In this document: positions 20,759 through 28,987 of the stretch, in pieces | How positions within the stretch are numbered: the first letter of the stretch is position 1 | Layout: every line of letters begins with the position of its first letter | DNA from: Streptomyces exfoliatus | GTDB taxonomy: Bacteria; Actinomycetota; Actinomycetes; Streptomycetales; Streptomycetaceae | Length of the DNA: 64,000 bases | Assembly (NCBI RefSeq): GCF_000725545.1 | Contig: NZ_JNZP01000012.1 | Location: forward strand, 124,001-188,000 | Direction: 5' to 3' | Notes under the pieces: model-generated | Databases searched by the model: none | What the model saw: only the letters and a program-made list of their open reading frames with translations | Told to the model about the DNA's origin: nothing | Translations under genes and position numbers: made by a program

Positions 20759-21954
20759 CCGCCCCACTGCCCGCTCCACCGCTCACGGACCGCTGGCGGG
20801 CGGTCATGATGGACACGTACGGCACTCCCCCGCTGGCCCTGGTCCGCGGTGAGGGCTGCACGGTCCGGGACGAGACCGGTCGCGCGTACACGGACTTCAC
20901 CGGCGGCATCGCGGTCAACACTCTCGGACACGCCCATCCGGCCGTGGTCGCCGCCGTCACCGACCAGATCGCACGGCTCGGACACGTCTCGAACCTGTTC
21001 GTCGCCGAACCGCCGGTCGCGCTGGCCGAACGGCTCCTCGGGCTCTTCGGCAGGCCGGGGCGGGTGTTCTTCTCCAACTCCGGGGCGGAGGCGGTGGAGG
21101 GGGCCTTCAAGGCGGCCCGCCGCACCGGAAGGACCCACGTCGTCGCGATGGAGGGTGCCTTCCACGGCCGCACCATGGGAGCCCTGGCGCTCACGGGGCA
21201 GCCCGCGAAACGCGAGCCGTTCCTGCCGCTGCCCGGGGCGGTGACCCACGTGCCGTTCGGGGACGTCGAGGCCCTGCGCGCGGCCGTGTCGCGGGACACC
21301 GCGGCGGTGTTCGTCGAACCCGTACAGGGGGAGGCGGGCGTGATCCCCGCTCCCGACGGCTACCTGCGGGCCGCCCGCGCGATCACCCGCGCGACGGGAA
21401 GCCTCCTCGTCCTCGACGAGGTGCAGACCGGGATCGGCCGCACCGGGCACTGGTTCGCGCACCAGGCGGAGGCGGGCGTGGACCCGGACCTGGTGACCCT
21501 GGCCAAGGGCCTGGGAGGCGGCCTCCCGATCGGTGCCACGGTGGCGTTCGGCGCGGCGGCGGAGCTGCTCGGCCCCGGGCAGCACGGGTCCACCTTCGGC
21601 GGCAACCCGGTGGCCTGCGCGGCCGGTTCGGCCGTCCTCGACACCATCGCGTCGGAGGGACTCCTCGGGCACGCCGCCCGCATGGGTGAGCTCCTGCGGG
21701 ACGGTGTGGCGGCGCTGAAGCACCCCCTGGTGGACGAGGTACGGGGTGCCGGGCTGCTGCTCGGCGTCGTGCTGACCGAGCCCGTCGCCGCCCGGGTCCA
21801 GGGGGCGGCGCAGGAGGCCGGGTTCCTCGTCAACGCCGCCGGCCCCGGAACCGTACGGCTGGCTCCGGCGCTCACGGTCTCGGCGCGTCAGGTCGGGGAA
21901 CTGGTCGAGGCGCTCCCGGCGATCCTGGACGCGAGCCTCGACGGCGACGCGTAA
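20755..21954 (+). CDS. argD: Acetylornithine aminotransferase
   Basis: This 399-aa PLP-dependent class III aminotransferase converts N-acetylglutamate semialdehyde to N-acetylornithine. Motifs include [63 protein letters not shown] and the PLP lysine in [13 protein letters not shown]. Its length is normal for the family. The ATG overlaps the argB stop, so the four arg genes appear translationally coupled behind one iron box. In this setting its likely job is to supply ornithine for the hydroxamate siderophore made by the genes downstream. Confidence 0.93.
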   Translation: MTAPLPAPPLTDRWRAVMMDTYGTPPLALVRGEGCTVRDETGRAYTDFTGGIAVNTLGHAHPAVVAAVTDQIARLGHVSNLFVAEPPVALAERLLGLFGRPGRVFFSNSGAEAVEGAFKAARRTGRTHVVAMEGAFHGRTMGALALTGQPAKREPFLPLPGAVTHVPFGDVEALRAAVSRDTAAVFVEPVQGEAGVIPAPDGYLRAARAITRATGSLLVLDEVQTGIGRTGHWFAHQAEAGVDPDLVTLAKGLGGGLPIGATVAFGAAAELLGPGQHGSTFGGNPVACAAGSAVLDTIASEGLLGHAARMGELLRDGVAALKHPLVDEVRGAGLLLGVVLTEPVAARVQGAAQEAGFLVNAAGPGTVRLAPALTVSARQVGELVEALPAILDASLDGDA

Positions 21955-21984
21955 GGACCGGGAGCTGCGGAGCGCGGGTGGCGG

Positions 21985-22080
21985 GCAGGCCCCGCCGCCC
22001 GCCACGCAGGCCCCGCCACCCGCCACGCAGGCCCCGCCACCCGCCACGCAAGCCTCGCCGCCCGCCACGCAGGGCGCGCC
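21985..22080. repeat. 21-bp tandem repeat between convergent genes
   Basis: Four full units and one partial unit of a 21-bp motif (GCAGGCCCCGCCRCCCGCCAC) lie between argD and the 76-aa gene on the other strand. The last unit ends one base before that gene's stop. Function unknown. Confidence 0.85.
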
Positions 22081-22081
22081 G

Positions 22082-22312
22082 CTATCCGCACGCCCGTCCC
22101 GGGTAGTCGGCGCTCTCCGGTACGCCGGCCTCGCGCATCCGGCGCAGGACCTCGTCCAGGGACGCGTCGTCGACGTCCACGGGCACGTTGGACTCCGTGT
22201 CGAAGACCATGGTGTCCGCGTCCGGGTGCCAGATCACCCACCGGGGCGGCGACGCCGGGGCGGCCCACAGGGCCGCGAACGGTGCGAGGTCCTTCTCTTC
22301 TCCCGTACTCAC
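22082..22312 (-). CDS. Small acidic protein of unknown function (76 aa)
   Basis: The gene starts with GTG overlapping the stop codon of the preceding amidohydrolase (GTGA), so it is probably its translationally coupled partner. A GAAGGGAA ribosome-binding site lies upstream. The protein has a Trp-containing core (RWVIWHPDADTMVFDTE) followed by a helix (ASLDEVLRRMREAGV), and ends in ACG. No signal peptide or membrane segment is visible. I do not recognise the family. It would be the last gene of the iron-box-controlled uptake operon. Confidence 0.65.
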   Translation of the reverse strand: MSTGEEKDLAPFAALWAAPASPPRWVIWHPDADTMVFDTESNVPVDVDDASLDEVLRRMREAGVPESADYPGRACG

Positions 22313-23883
22313 GGGGTTCCCTTCTCGGTGCGGCCGTCGACGTACGTCGCCACGACCTCGATGTCCCCGATCCGTGCGGTGTCGACCCGCCGGGGATCAT
22401 CCCCGAGGACCACGAGGTCGGCACGCTTGCCCGGGGTGAGACTGCCCGCGCTGTCGTCCCAGTGGCAGGCGTACGCACCCGCGACGGTGTAGGCGTAGAG
22501 GGCCTCGTCGACCGTGACGCCCTCGTCCGGTCCGATCAGCCGGCCGGACGTGGAGGCGCGTTCGACCATGAACTGGATCGCGCGCAGCGGCGAGCCGTCC
22601 GTCACCGGCCGGTCCGAGCTGCCGACCAGCGTGACGCCGTGGTCGAGGAATCCCCGGCCCCGGTACATCCACGGCGCCCGCCGCTCCCCCATGACGTCGG
22701 CGTAGTCGTCGCCGAAGTAGCGGAGGAAGTTGGGCTGGACCACGGCGCTGACGCCGAGCCGGGCGAAGCGCGGGAGCTGGTCCGGGCGGATCAGGCCGGC
22801 GTGCTCCATCCGGTGCCGGGCGTCGGGGCGGGGCCGGCGCTCCTGGGCCCGCTCCAGGGCGTCCAGGGCGAGGTCGGCGGCCCGGTCCCCGATGGCGTGG
22901 ACGGCGAGCTGCCAGCCGGCGAGGTGGCCGTCGACGACGAGGTCCGCGATCCGCTCGGGGTCGTCCTGGAACTGTCCGGTGTGCGACATGCCCTCGTACG
23001 GGTCGGTGAGCGCCGCCGTACGCGCCATCATGCCGCCGTCGGTGTAGATCTTCAGGGCGCCGAGGGAGAGCCAGTCGTCGCCGAAGCCGGTGCGCAGGCC
23101 GAGGTCGAGGGCGCGCGGGATGCCGTCGTCGCGGTGGGCGGCGCGCGGCCGGAGGGTGTCGCCCGCGGCCATGAGCTGGACGCGCAGGGGCAGCCGGCCC
23201 CGGTCCCTGAGGAGTTGGTACGCACCGAGTTCCACGGGGCTGTGGCCGAGGAGGCCGCCGCCGATGCCCGCCTCGGCGCAGGCGGTGATGCCTTCGGTGA
23301 GGCAGGCGCGGCCGGCGCGCTCGATGGCGTCGGCGAGTTCGTCCTGGGAGTACGGCAGCCGGAGTCGCCGTACGGCGGTCATGGCGCTCTCGGCGAGGAA
23401 GCCTTTCTCGTGGGGGACCTCGGCCGGGAGCAGGTCGAGGACGGCGCTGTTGACGACGCAGGCGTGCCCGGAGTCGTGCATGAGGAAGATCTTGCGGCCC
23501 TGGCCGACCCGGTCGAGTTCGGCGGCGGTGAGATGGCGACCCAGGGCCCGCTGGTCGTAGCCCGCGATGTCCACCCAGGCGCCGGGCGCGGGATGCCGGG
23601 AGACGGCGTCCGCGACGACGGCGAGGACGTCCTCGACGCGCTCGCAGGGCGCGATGCTCGGGGTGTTCGCCTTGAGTCCCGCCCAGGCGAGGTGGACGTG
23701 GCTGTCGATGAAGCCGGGGAGCACGGTGGCTCCCTGGAGGTCGACGACCTCGCGGGCGGGCAGTGAGGTGACGGCCTCGTCCAGGCCCACGACGCGTCCC
23801 CGCCAGATGCCGAGGTCGTGGGCGACCGGGTGGTCCGGGTCCATGGTGAGAAAGCGCGCGTTCGTCAGCCTCGTACAGAGCAT
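22309..23883 (-). CDS. YtcJ-like amidohydrolase in the siderophore-uptake operon
   Basis: This 524-aa cytoplasmic protein belongs to the Amidohydro_3 (YtcJ-like) group of the amidohydrolase superfamily. Metal-site motifs are LPGFIDSHVHLAW, LKIYTDGGMMARTAAL, VHAIGDRA, HRMEHAGL and LVGSSDRPV; the C-terminus has the usual LTPGKRADLVVLGDDP. Enzymes of this group hydrolyse amide-like bonds in varied small molecules, and the substrate is not predictable. It lies 65 bp after the FecE-type ATPase gene and shares its direction, so it is probably in the same operon. A role in cutting the imported siderophore (formyl group, hydroxamate or diketopiperazine) is a hypothesis from context only. ATG 23883 has only a weak Shine-Dalgarno sequence; the frame stays open far upstream, but that part does not match the family. 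Confidence 0.8.
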   Translation of the reverse strand: MLCTRLTNARFLTMDPDHPVAHDLGIWRGRVVGLDEAVTSLPAREVVDLQGATVLPGFIDSHVHLAWAGLKANTPSIAPCERVEDVLAVVADAVSRHPAPGAWVDIAGYDQRALGRHLTAAELDRVGQGRKIFLMHDSGHACVVNSAVLDLLPAEVPHEKGFLAESAMTAVRRLRLPYSQDELADAIERAGRACLTEGITACAEAGIGGGLLGHSPVELGAYQLLRDRGRLPLRVQLMAAGDTLRPRAAHRDDGIPRALDLGLRTGFGDDWLSLGALKIYTDGGMMARTAALTDPYEGMSHTGQFQDDPERIADLVVDGHLAGWQLAVHAIGDRAADLALDALERAQERRPRPDARHRMEHAGLIRPDQLPRFARLGVSAVVQPNFLRYFGDDYADVMGERRAPWMYRGRGFLDHGVTLVGSSDRPVTDGSPLRAIQFMVERASTSGRLIGPDEGVTVDEALYAYTVAGAYACHWDDSAGSLTPGKRADLVVLGDDPRRVDTARIGDIEVVATYVDGRTEKGTP

Positions 23884-23948
23884 GGGCAGTCCGTTCCCGG
23901 GTCGCTTGAGCTGTCGTCGGTCGCTGTCGCTCGTCGCTGCCGCCGTGG

Positions 23949-24842
23949 TCAGGAGGTCTTGGCCATCACGGTGCTCGGAGTGTCCGTATCGGTGTCCGTA
24001 TCGGTGTCCGCGTCCACCGGGTATCGCTTGGGTGCCGCGGGCACCATCAGCGGCGTTCCCGTCTCCGGGTCGTCGATGATCCGGCAGGGCAGCCCGAAGA
24101 CGTCCTCGACCAGTTCGGCGGTCATGACGGTCGAGGGGTCGCCCTCGGCCGCGATCACTCCCCCGGGCCGCATCACGATGAGGTGGGTGGCGTAGCGGCA
24201 GGCCTGGTTGAGGTCGTGGAGGACCGCCACGATCGTGTGGCCCTTGCGGGCGTGGAGTTCGGCGCACAGGTCGAGGACCTCGACCTGGTGCGCGATGTCC
24301 AGGAACGTGGTCGGTTCGTCGAGGAGCAGGATCGAGGTCTGCTGGGCGAGGACCATGGCGAGCCAGACGCGCTGGCGCTGGCCGCCGGACAGGTCGTCGA
24401 CCGGGCGGTCGGCGAGTTCGAGCACACCGGTCTGGCGCATCGCCTCGACCACTGCGGCCTCGTCGTCGGCGGACCACTGCTTCAGGAGGCCCTGGTGGGG
24501 GTAGCGGCCACGGGCCACCAGATCGCCCACCGTGATGCCGCCGGGGGCGGTCGAGGACTGCGGGAGCAGTCCGAGCCGGCGGGCGACCTCGCGGGAGCGG
24601 TACGAGGCGATGGCCGCGCCATCGAGGTAGACCTGGCCGGCGCGCGGCTTGAGCATCCGGGCGAGGGCGGTGAGCAGCGTGGACTTGCCGCAGGCGTTCG
24701 GCCCGATGATCACGGTGAAGGAATGGTCGGGGATGTCGACGCCGAGGCCGGTCGCCACGGTCCGCTGGTCGTAGGAGAGGGTGAGGTTCTCGGCGCGCAG
24801 GCGGGTGGCGGGGCGGGGGGCCGAACGGTTCGTTGCTGTCAT
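23949..24842 (-). CDS. Ferric-siderophore ABC importer ATPase (FecE/FhuC type)
   Basis: This 297-aa ATPase powers ferric-siderophore import. Walker A is GPNACGKSTLLTALARML (an A-C-G variant of the usual N-G-S/C-G), the Q-loop is LGLLPQSS, the signature LSGGQRQRVWLAMVL, Walker B ILLLDEPTTFLD and the switch His in VAVLHDLNQA. All are typical of the FecE/FhuC group. The C-terminus extends into a short Asp-Thr repeat encoded by 12-bp tandem repeats at about 23979-24015, probably neutral. The ATG overlaps the permease stop (ATGA). It is the only import ATPase in the region, so it may also serve the second permease pair at 51.6-53.7 kb. Confidence 0.92.
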   Translation of the reverse strand: MTATNRSAPRPATRLRAENLTLSYDQRTVATGLGVDIPDHSFTVIIGPNACGKSTLLTALARMLKPRAGQVYLDGAAIASYRSREVARRLGLLPQSSTAPGGITVGDLVARGRYPHQGLLKQWSADDEAAVVEAMRQTGVLELADRPVDDLSGGQRQRVWLAMVLAQQTSILLLDEPTTFLDIAHQVEVLDLCAELHARKGHTIVAVLHDLNQACRYATHLIVMRPGGVIAAEGDPSTVMTAELVEDVFGLPCRIIDDPETGTPLMVPAAPKRYPVDADTDTDTDTDTPSTVMAKTS

Positions 24843-25969
24843 GCGCGGCTCTTTCGCGACTCGGTGACCAGTAGCCAGATGAGGTAGAGGCCGCCGACGC
24901 AGCCGGTGGCCGTGCCCACCGGGAGCAGTGCGGGGGCGAAGAGGCGTTGTACGGCGAGGTCGCTCAGGGCGAGCATGACGGCGCCCATGAGGGCGGACGG
25001 CAGCAGCGCGGGCCCGGACGATCCGGTGATCCTGCGGGCGACCTGGGGCGCGGCCAGGGCGATGAACCAGATGGGGCCGGTCACGGCGGTGGCGAACGCG
25101 GCCAGGGCGACGCTGATGACGAGGAGCACGGTGCAGGTGCGGGTCACGTCGACGCCGAGGGCCATGGCGGTGGTGTCGCCCATCTCGACCATGGAGAGGC
25201 GGCGGGAGAGGAGGAGCGCGAGGGGCAGGAGGACGGCGACGGCGATGCCGATGGCGTGGGCGTGCGTCCAGAGCCGGTTTCCGAGGCTGCCGATCAGCCA
25301 GGCCTGCGCCTCCAGGGCTTCCTGGAAGGTGGCCCTGGTGATCAGGTACGAGTTGACGGCGAGGAGCAGGGCACTGACGCCGATGCCGACGACGACGAGG
25401 CGGAAGCCCTGGATCCCCCGGCCGATCATGAGGAGGTGGACGGCGAGGGCCGTGGCGAGGCCGCCGATCAGCGCGCCGAGCGCGATCTGGGTCATGCTGC
25501 CGTGCAGCACGACGATGACGACGAGGGCGCCCACGGCGGAGCCGTTGGTGAAGCCGATGATGTCCGGGCTGCCCAGCGGGTTGCCCGTGATGCTCTGCAG
25601 GATGGCGCCGCTCACGGCGAGGGCCGCGCCGACGCACAGCGCGGTCACGAGCCGGGGCATGCGCAGGGTGTTGACGACGAAGTCGGCGATCCCGGTGCCG
25701 TCGCCGGTGAGGGCCTGGAGGACCTCTGTGACGGTCAGGTCGAAGTCGCCGGTGGTCAGGGTGACGCCCATGACGGCGACGAGCGCGACGAGCAGGGCCG
25801 CGGTGACGGCGACGGTACGGCGCCGTACGAGCAGCGAGACACCGCCGGATCGGGTGCGGACGACCCGGCCGGTGACGACACGGGGCAGGTCCCGGGCGGT
25901 CGCGGGCCCGGGCCGGGAGCCGGGCGACGGTTCGGGCGCGGAGGCCTTCGCCTCCCGTACGGCAGTCAC
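24839..25969 (-). CDS. Ferric-siderophore ABC importer permease (FecCD family), second subunit
   Basis: This 376-aa integral membrane protein has about nine to ten helices after a cytosolic N-terminal tail of about 50 residues. Family landmarks are GAALAVSGAILQSITGNPLGSPDIIGFTNG, LVVVGIGVSALLLAVNSYL and the cytosolic ATPase-contact loop around MGDTTAMALGVDV. It pairs with the preceding permease to form the channel. The GTG start overlaps the stop of that permease (GTGA), which rules in this start over a longer open frame. Confidence 0.9.
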   Translation of the reverse strand: MTAVREAKASAPEPSPGSRPGPATARDLPRVVTGRVVRTRSGGVSLLVRRRTVAVTAALLVALVAVMGVTLTTGDFDLTVTEVLQALTGDGTGIADFVVNTLRMPRLVTALCVGAALAVSGAILQSITGNPLGSPDIIGFTNGSAVGALVVIVVLHGSMTQIALGALIGGLATALAVHLLMIGRGIQGFRLVVVGIGVSALLLAVNSYLITRATFQEALEAQAWLIGSLGNRLWTHAHAIGIAVAVLLPLALLLSRRLSMVEMGDTTAMALGVDVTRTCTVLLVISVALAAFATAVTGPIWFIALAAPQVARRITGSSGPALLPSALMGAVMLALSDLAVQRLFAPALLPVGTATGCVGGLYLIWLLVTESRKSRA

Positions 25970-27054
25970 AACATGACCAGCTTTCGGCGGCGGCACAGGG
26001 CGATGAAGAGGGGGGCGCCGATGAAGGCGGTCACGATGCCGACCTGCACCTCGCCGGGGGCGCCGAGCACCCGGCCGAGGACGTCCGAGCCGATGAGCAG
26101 GACGGGGGCGATCAGCATCGAGTACGCGAACACCCAGCGCTGGTCGGGGCCGACGACGAACCGGGCGATGTGCGGTACGGCCAGGCCCACGAAGCCGATG
26201 GGTCCCGCGGCGGCGGTGGCGGCCCCGCACAGGAGCATCACGGCGACGGCGCCGAGGGCGCGGGTCCGGCCGACGTTCACCCCGAGGGCCCGGCCCATCT
26301 GGTCGCCCATGGCCAGGGCGTTGAGCGACGGGGCGAGGACGAGGGCGATGACGAGGCCGACGGCGATGAAGGGGAGGGACATCAGGACGATGTCGTGGTA
26401 GCGGCCGGCGAGGGAGCCCACGGTCCAGAAGCGGAACTGGTCGAAGGCCCTCGGGTTGAGCAGCAGGATCGCCCAGTTGAAGGCGTACAGGACGGCGGTG
26501 ACGGCGGCGCCCGCGACGACGAGCCGTTCGGGGGAGGCGAGTTTCCGGCCGGACGAGCCGAGGAGGAAGACGCCGACGGACGCGGCGGCGGCGCCCGCGA
26601 GGGCGAACCACACGTAGCCGAGGGGCGCCGCGATGCCCAAGAAGGCGATGGCCACGACCACGCCGGCGGAGGCGCCCAGGTTGACGCCGAGCATGCCGGG
26701 GTCGGCGAGCGGGTTGCGGGTCAGGGCCTGCATCAGGGCCCCGGCCAGGCCGAGGGCCGTGCCGACGAGCAGGCCGAGGACCGTCCGGGGGATGCGGTAG
26801 TCGTGGATGATCACCGAGGTCTCCGAACCGTCCGGGTTCCACAGGACGTTCCAGGTGGCGGTGAAGGGAATGCCCCGGGTGCCCACCCAGATGCTGAGGA
26901 GTCCGACCAGGACCAGTGCGGCGAGGGCGAGGACCAGGCCTAAGCCGCGGAACGCGGCGCCGGTGCGGCCCGTCGGAGGCGGTGCGGCCGGATCGGAGGC
27001 CCCTTCCAGCGGACGGGGCTGCTGTCCCGACACCACCCGGGATTCGACGGACAA
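25966..27054 (-). CDS. Ferric-siderophore ABC importer permease (FecCD family), first subunit
   Basis: This membrane protein of about 362 aa shows the FecCD pattern (GTALGLAGALMQALTRNPLADPGMLGVNLGAS, VVAGAAVTAVLYAFNW, and AMGDQMGRALGVNVGRT as the ATPase-contact loop, then AAGPIGFVGLAVPHIARF). The start is a judgement: TTG 27054 has AGGGGGAG six bases upstream, while GTG 27123 would begin only four bases from the iron box at 27127-27145 and would add an Arg-rich leader. It heads an operon permease-permease-ATPase-amidohydrolase-76 aa protein, each joined by short overlaps or gaps. A receptor gene is missing here; the nearest are at 45.8 and 50.5 kb. Confidence 0.88.
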   Translation of the reverse strand: MSVESRVVSGQQPRPLEGASDPAAPPPTGRTGAAFRGLGLVLALAALVLVGLLSIWVGTRGIPFTATWNVLWNPDGSETSVIIHDYRIPRTVLGLLVGTALGLAGALMQALTRNPLADPGMLGVNLGASAGVVVAIAFLGIAAPLGYVWFALAGAAAASVGVFLLGSSGRKLASPERLVVAGAAVTAVLYAFNWAILLLNPRAFDQFRFWTVGSLAGRYHDIVLMSLPFIAVGLVIALVLAPSLNALAMGDQMGRALGVNVGRTRALGAVAVMLLCGAATAAAGPIGFVGLAVPHIARFVVGPDQRWVFAYSMLIAPVLLIGSDVLGRVLGAPGEVQVGIVTAFIGAPLFIALCRRRKLVML

Positions 27055-27126
27055 CGACAACTCCCCCTGGCGGCGGTTCAGATGTACGACGAGAGCCCCA
27101 CGGCGCACGGACCGACGGATCACGAC

Positions 27127-27145
27127 TTAGGCGAGGCTAACCGAA
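27127..27145 (-). promoter_or_regulatory. Iron box for the leftward uptake operon
   Basis: TTAGGCGAGGCTAACCGAA (read on the + strand) matches the iron-box consensus at 16 of 19 positions. It lies 72 bp before the chosen TTG start of the first permease. Confidence 0.7.
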
Positions 27146-27241
27146 CCGAATCGAGCGGTCAACGCGCCCGGCGGGCCCCGGACGAGCCCCCGCACGGCTT
27201 CGCGCGCGACTCGCCGCGGAGCCCGCCCCCAGGCCCTCCGG

Positions 27242-27260
27242 TCAGAGTAGGCTTACCTAA
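27242..27260 (+). promoter_or_regulatory. Iron box for the rightward exporter pair
   Basis: TCAGAGTAGGCTTACCTAA matches the iron-box consensus at 15 of 19 positions and is 29 bp before the start of the exporter pair. With the box at 27127 it gives separate iron control to the two divergent units. Confidence 0.65.
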
Positions 27261-27289
27261 CCATTCGCTCATCTCCGTGAAGGAGTCAC

Positions 27290-28987
27290 ATGCCAACGGG
27301 CGGACTGACGGGGGGACTTGTCCTCCGCCGAGCGATCAGAGGACAGCGCCGCCGCGTCATCGCGGCCTCCCTGCTCGGCATGACCCATCAGGGCTGCGAG
27401 GCCCTGGTGCCGGTGGTCATCGGCGCCGCCATCGACACGGCGGTGGCGACCGGTTCCTCCGAGCAGCTGCTGCGTCTGCTGCTCGTGCTCGCCGTGCTCT
27501 TCCTGGTCCTGTCGACCTGTTACCGCACCAGCGCCCGCATCACCGAGGGCACCGGCGAAATCGCCGCGCACCGGCTGCGGCTCGATCTGGCCGCGCGGGT
27601 GCTCGACCCCCGGGGCGGCGCCGACGCCGACCGGCTCCCCGGCGCGCTGACCAGCATCGCCACCAACGACGCCCGCCGCGTGGGTTCGGTGGCCACCGTC
27701 ATCTCGTACGGGGTGTCGGCCGTCGCCGCGCTGGTGATCAGCGCCGTCGCACTCCTCGACATCTCCGTCCCGCTCGGCCTGCTCGTCCTGCTCGGCATCC
27801 CCCCGCTCCTGTGGCTCGGGCACCGCATCAGCCGACCGCTCGAACGGCGCAGCGAGACCGAGCAGGAGCGCGCCGCCCACGCCTCGGGCGTCGCCGCCGA
27901 CCTCGTCTCGGGGCTGCGCGTCCTCAAGGGCATGGGCGCGGAGTCGGCGGCCGTGGCCCGCTACCGGACCACCAGTCAGGACTCGCTGGCCGCCGCGCTG
28001 CGGGCCGCCCGCAGCCGGGCCGGGCACGAGGGCGCGGTCCTCGCGCTCACCGGCGTCTTCATCGCCGTGATCGCCGTGGTGGGCGCGTACCTCGCCATGG
28101 ACGGCAGCATCAGCGTCGGTGACCTGGTGGCCGCGGTGGGCCTCGCGCAGTTCCTCCTCGGCCCCTTCCAGCTCCTCACCTACGTCAACGCCGAACTCGC
28201 CCAGGGCCGTGCGTCGGCCCGGCGGATCGCCGAGGTGCTCGCCGCGCCCGTCACCGTCGAGGCCGGGCACGAGGTGCCCGCCGACCGGGCCGCGGGACAA
28301 CTGGCCCTGCGCGGGGTGACGCTCGGCGCGCTACGGGGCGTCGACCTCGACCTCCCGGCCGGCAGCCTGACCGGGATCGTCGCCCAGGACCCGGCGGCCG
28401 CCCGTGACCTCCTCTTCTGTCTGGCCCGGGAGGCGGACCCCGCCGAGGGCGCGATCGAACTCGACGGCACACCGCTGACCTCGCTCGATCCCGACGCGCT
28501 GCGCCGGGTCGTGCTGGTCGCCCACCATGACGCGGACCTGTTCGAGAGCACGCTGCTCGACAACGTCCGGGCCGGGGCGGACGGCGGCACCACGTCGGTC
28601 GAGCGGGCGCTCAGGGCCTCGGCTGCCGATGACGTCGCCCGGCTCCTGCCGGACGGCGGCGACACCCTGCTCGCCGAACGCGGGCGGTCGCTCTCGGGCG
28701 GCCAGCGCCAGCGCGTCGCGCTCGCCCGCGCGCTCGCCGCCGACCGGCCCGTCCTGGTGCTGCACGACCCGACGACCGCCGTGGACACCGTCACCGAGTC
28801 ACGGATCGCCGCCCGGCTGCGCGAGATCCGCCGCGACCGCACCACGGTCCTGGTCACCACGAGCCCCGCGCTCCTCGCGGTGACCGACCGGGTGGTGGTC
28901 CTGGAGGACGGGACCGTACGGGCCGCGGGGCACCACACCGAACTCCTCGCCGCCGACGCGGCGTACCGTGCGGCGGTGCTGGCATGA
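27290..28987 (+). CDS. ABC exporter half-transporter with degenerate ATP site
   Basis: This 565-aa protein has six membrane helices (about residues 20-290) followed by a nucleotide-binding domain. The signature is intact (LSGGQRQRVALARAL), but Walker A is lost (GIVAQDPAAARD in place of GxxGxGKS/T). Walker B reads LVLHDPTTAVD with His-Asp in place of Asp-Glu, and the switch His is replaced (LVTTSPALL). This is the pattern of the non-catalytic partner in a heterodimeric exporter. ATG 27290 has AAGGAG upstream. It overlaps the next gene (ATGA), which encodes the complementary half. An iron box precedes it, so siderophore export (as for the exporter beside the coelichelin genes) is the likely role, although import by an IrtAB-like pair cannot be excluded. 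Confidence 0.88.
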   Translation: MPTGGLTGGLVLRRAIRGQRRRVIAASLLGMTHQGCEALVPVVIGAAIDTAVATGSSEQLLRLLLVLAVLFLVLSTCYRTSARITEGTGEIAAHRLRLDLAARVLDPRGGADADRLPGALTSIATNDARRVGSVATVISYGVSAVAALVISAVALLDISVPLGLLVLLGIPPLLWLGHRISRPLERRSETEQERAAHASGVAADLVSGLRVLKGMGAESAAVARYRTTSQDSLAAALRAARSRAGHEGAVLALTGVFIAVIAVVGAYLAMDGSISVGDLVAAVGLAQFLLGPFQLLTYVNAELAQGRASARRIAEVLAAPVTVEAGHEVPADRAAGQLALRGVTLGALRGVDLDLPAGSLTGIVAQDPAAARDLLFCLAREADPAEGAIELDGTPLTSLDPDALRRVVLVAHHDADLFESTLLDNVRAGADGGTTSVERALRASAADDVARLLPDGGDTLLAERGRSLSGGQRQRVALARALAADRPVLVLHDPTTAVDTVTESRIAARLREIRRDRTTVLVTTSPALLAVTDRVVVLEDGTVRAAGHHTELLAADAAYRAAVLA

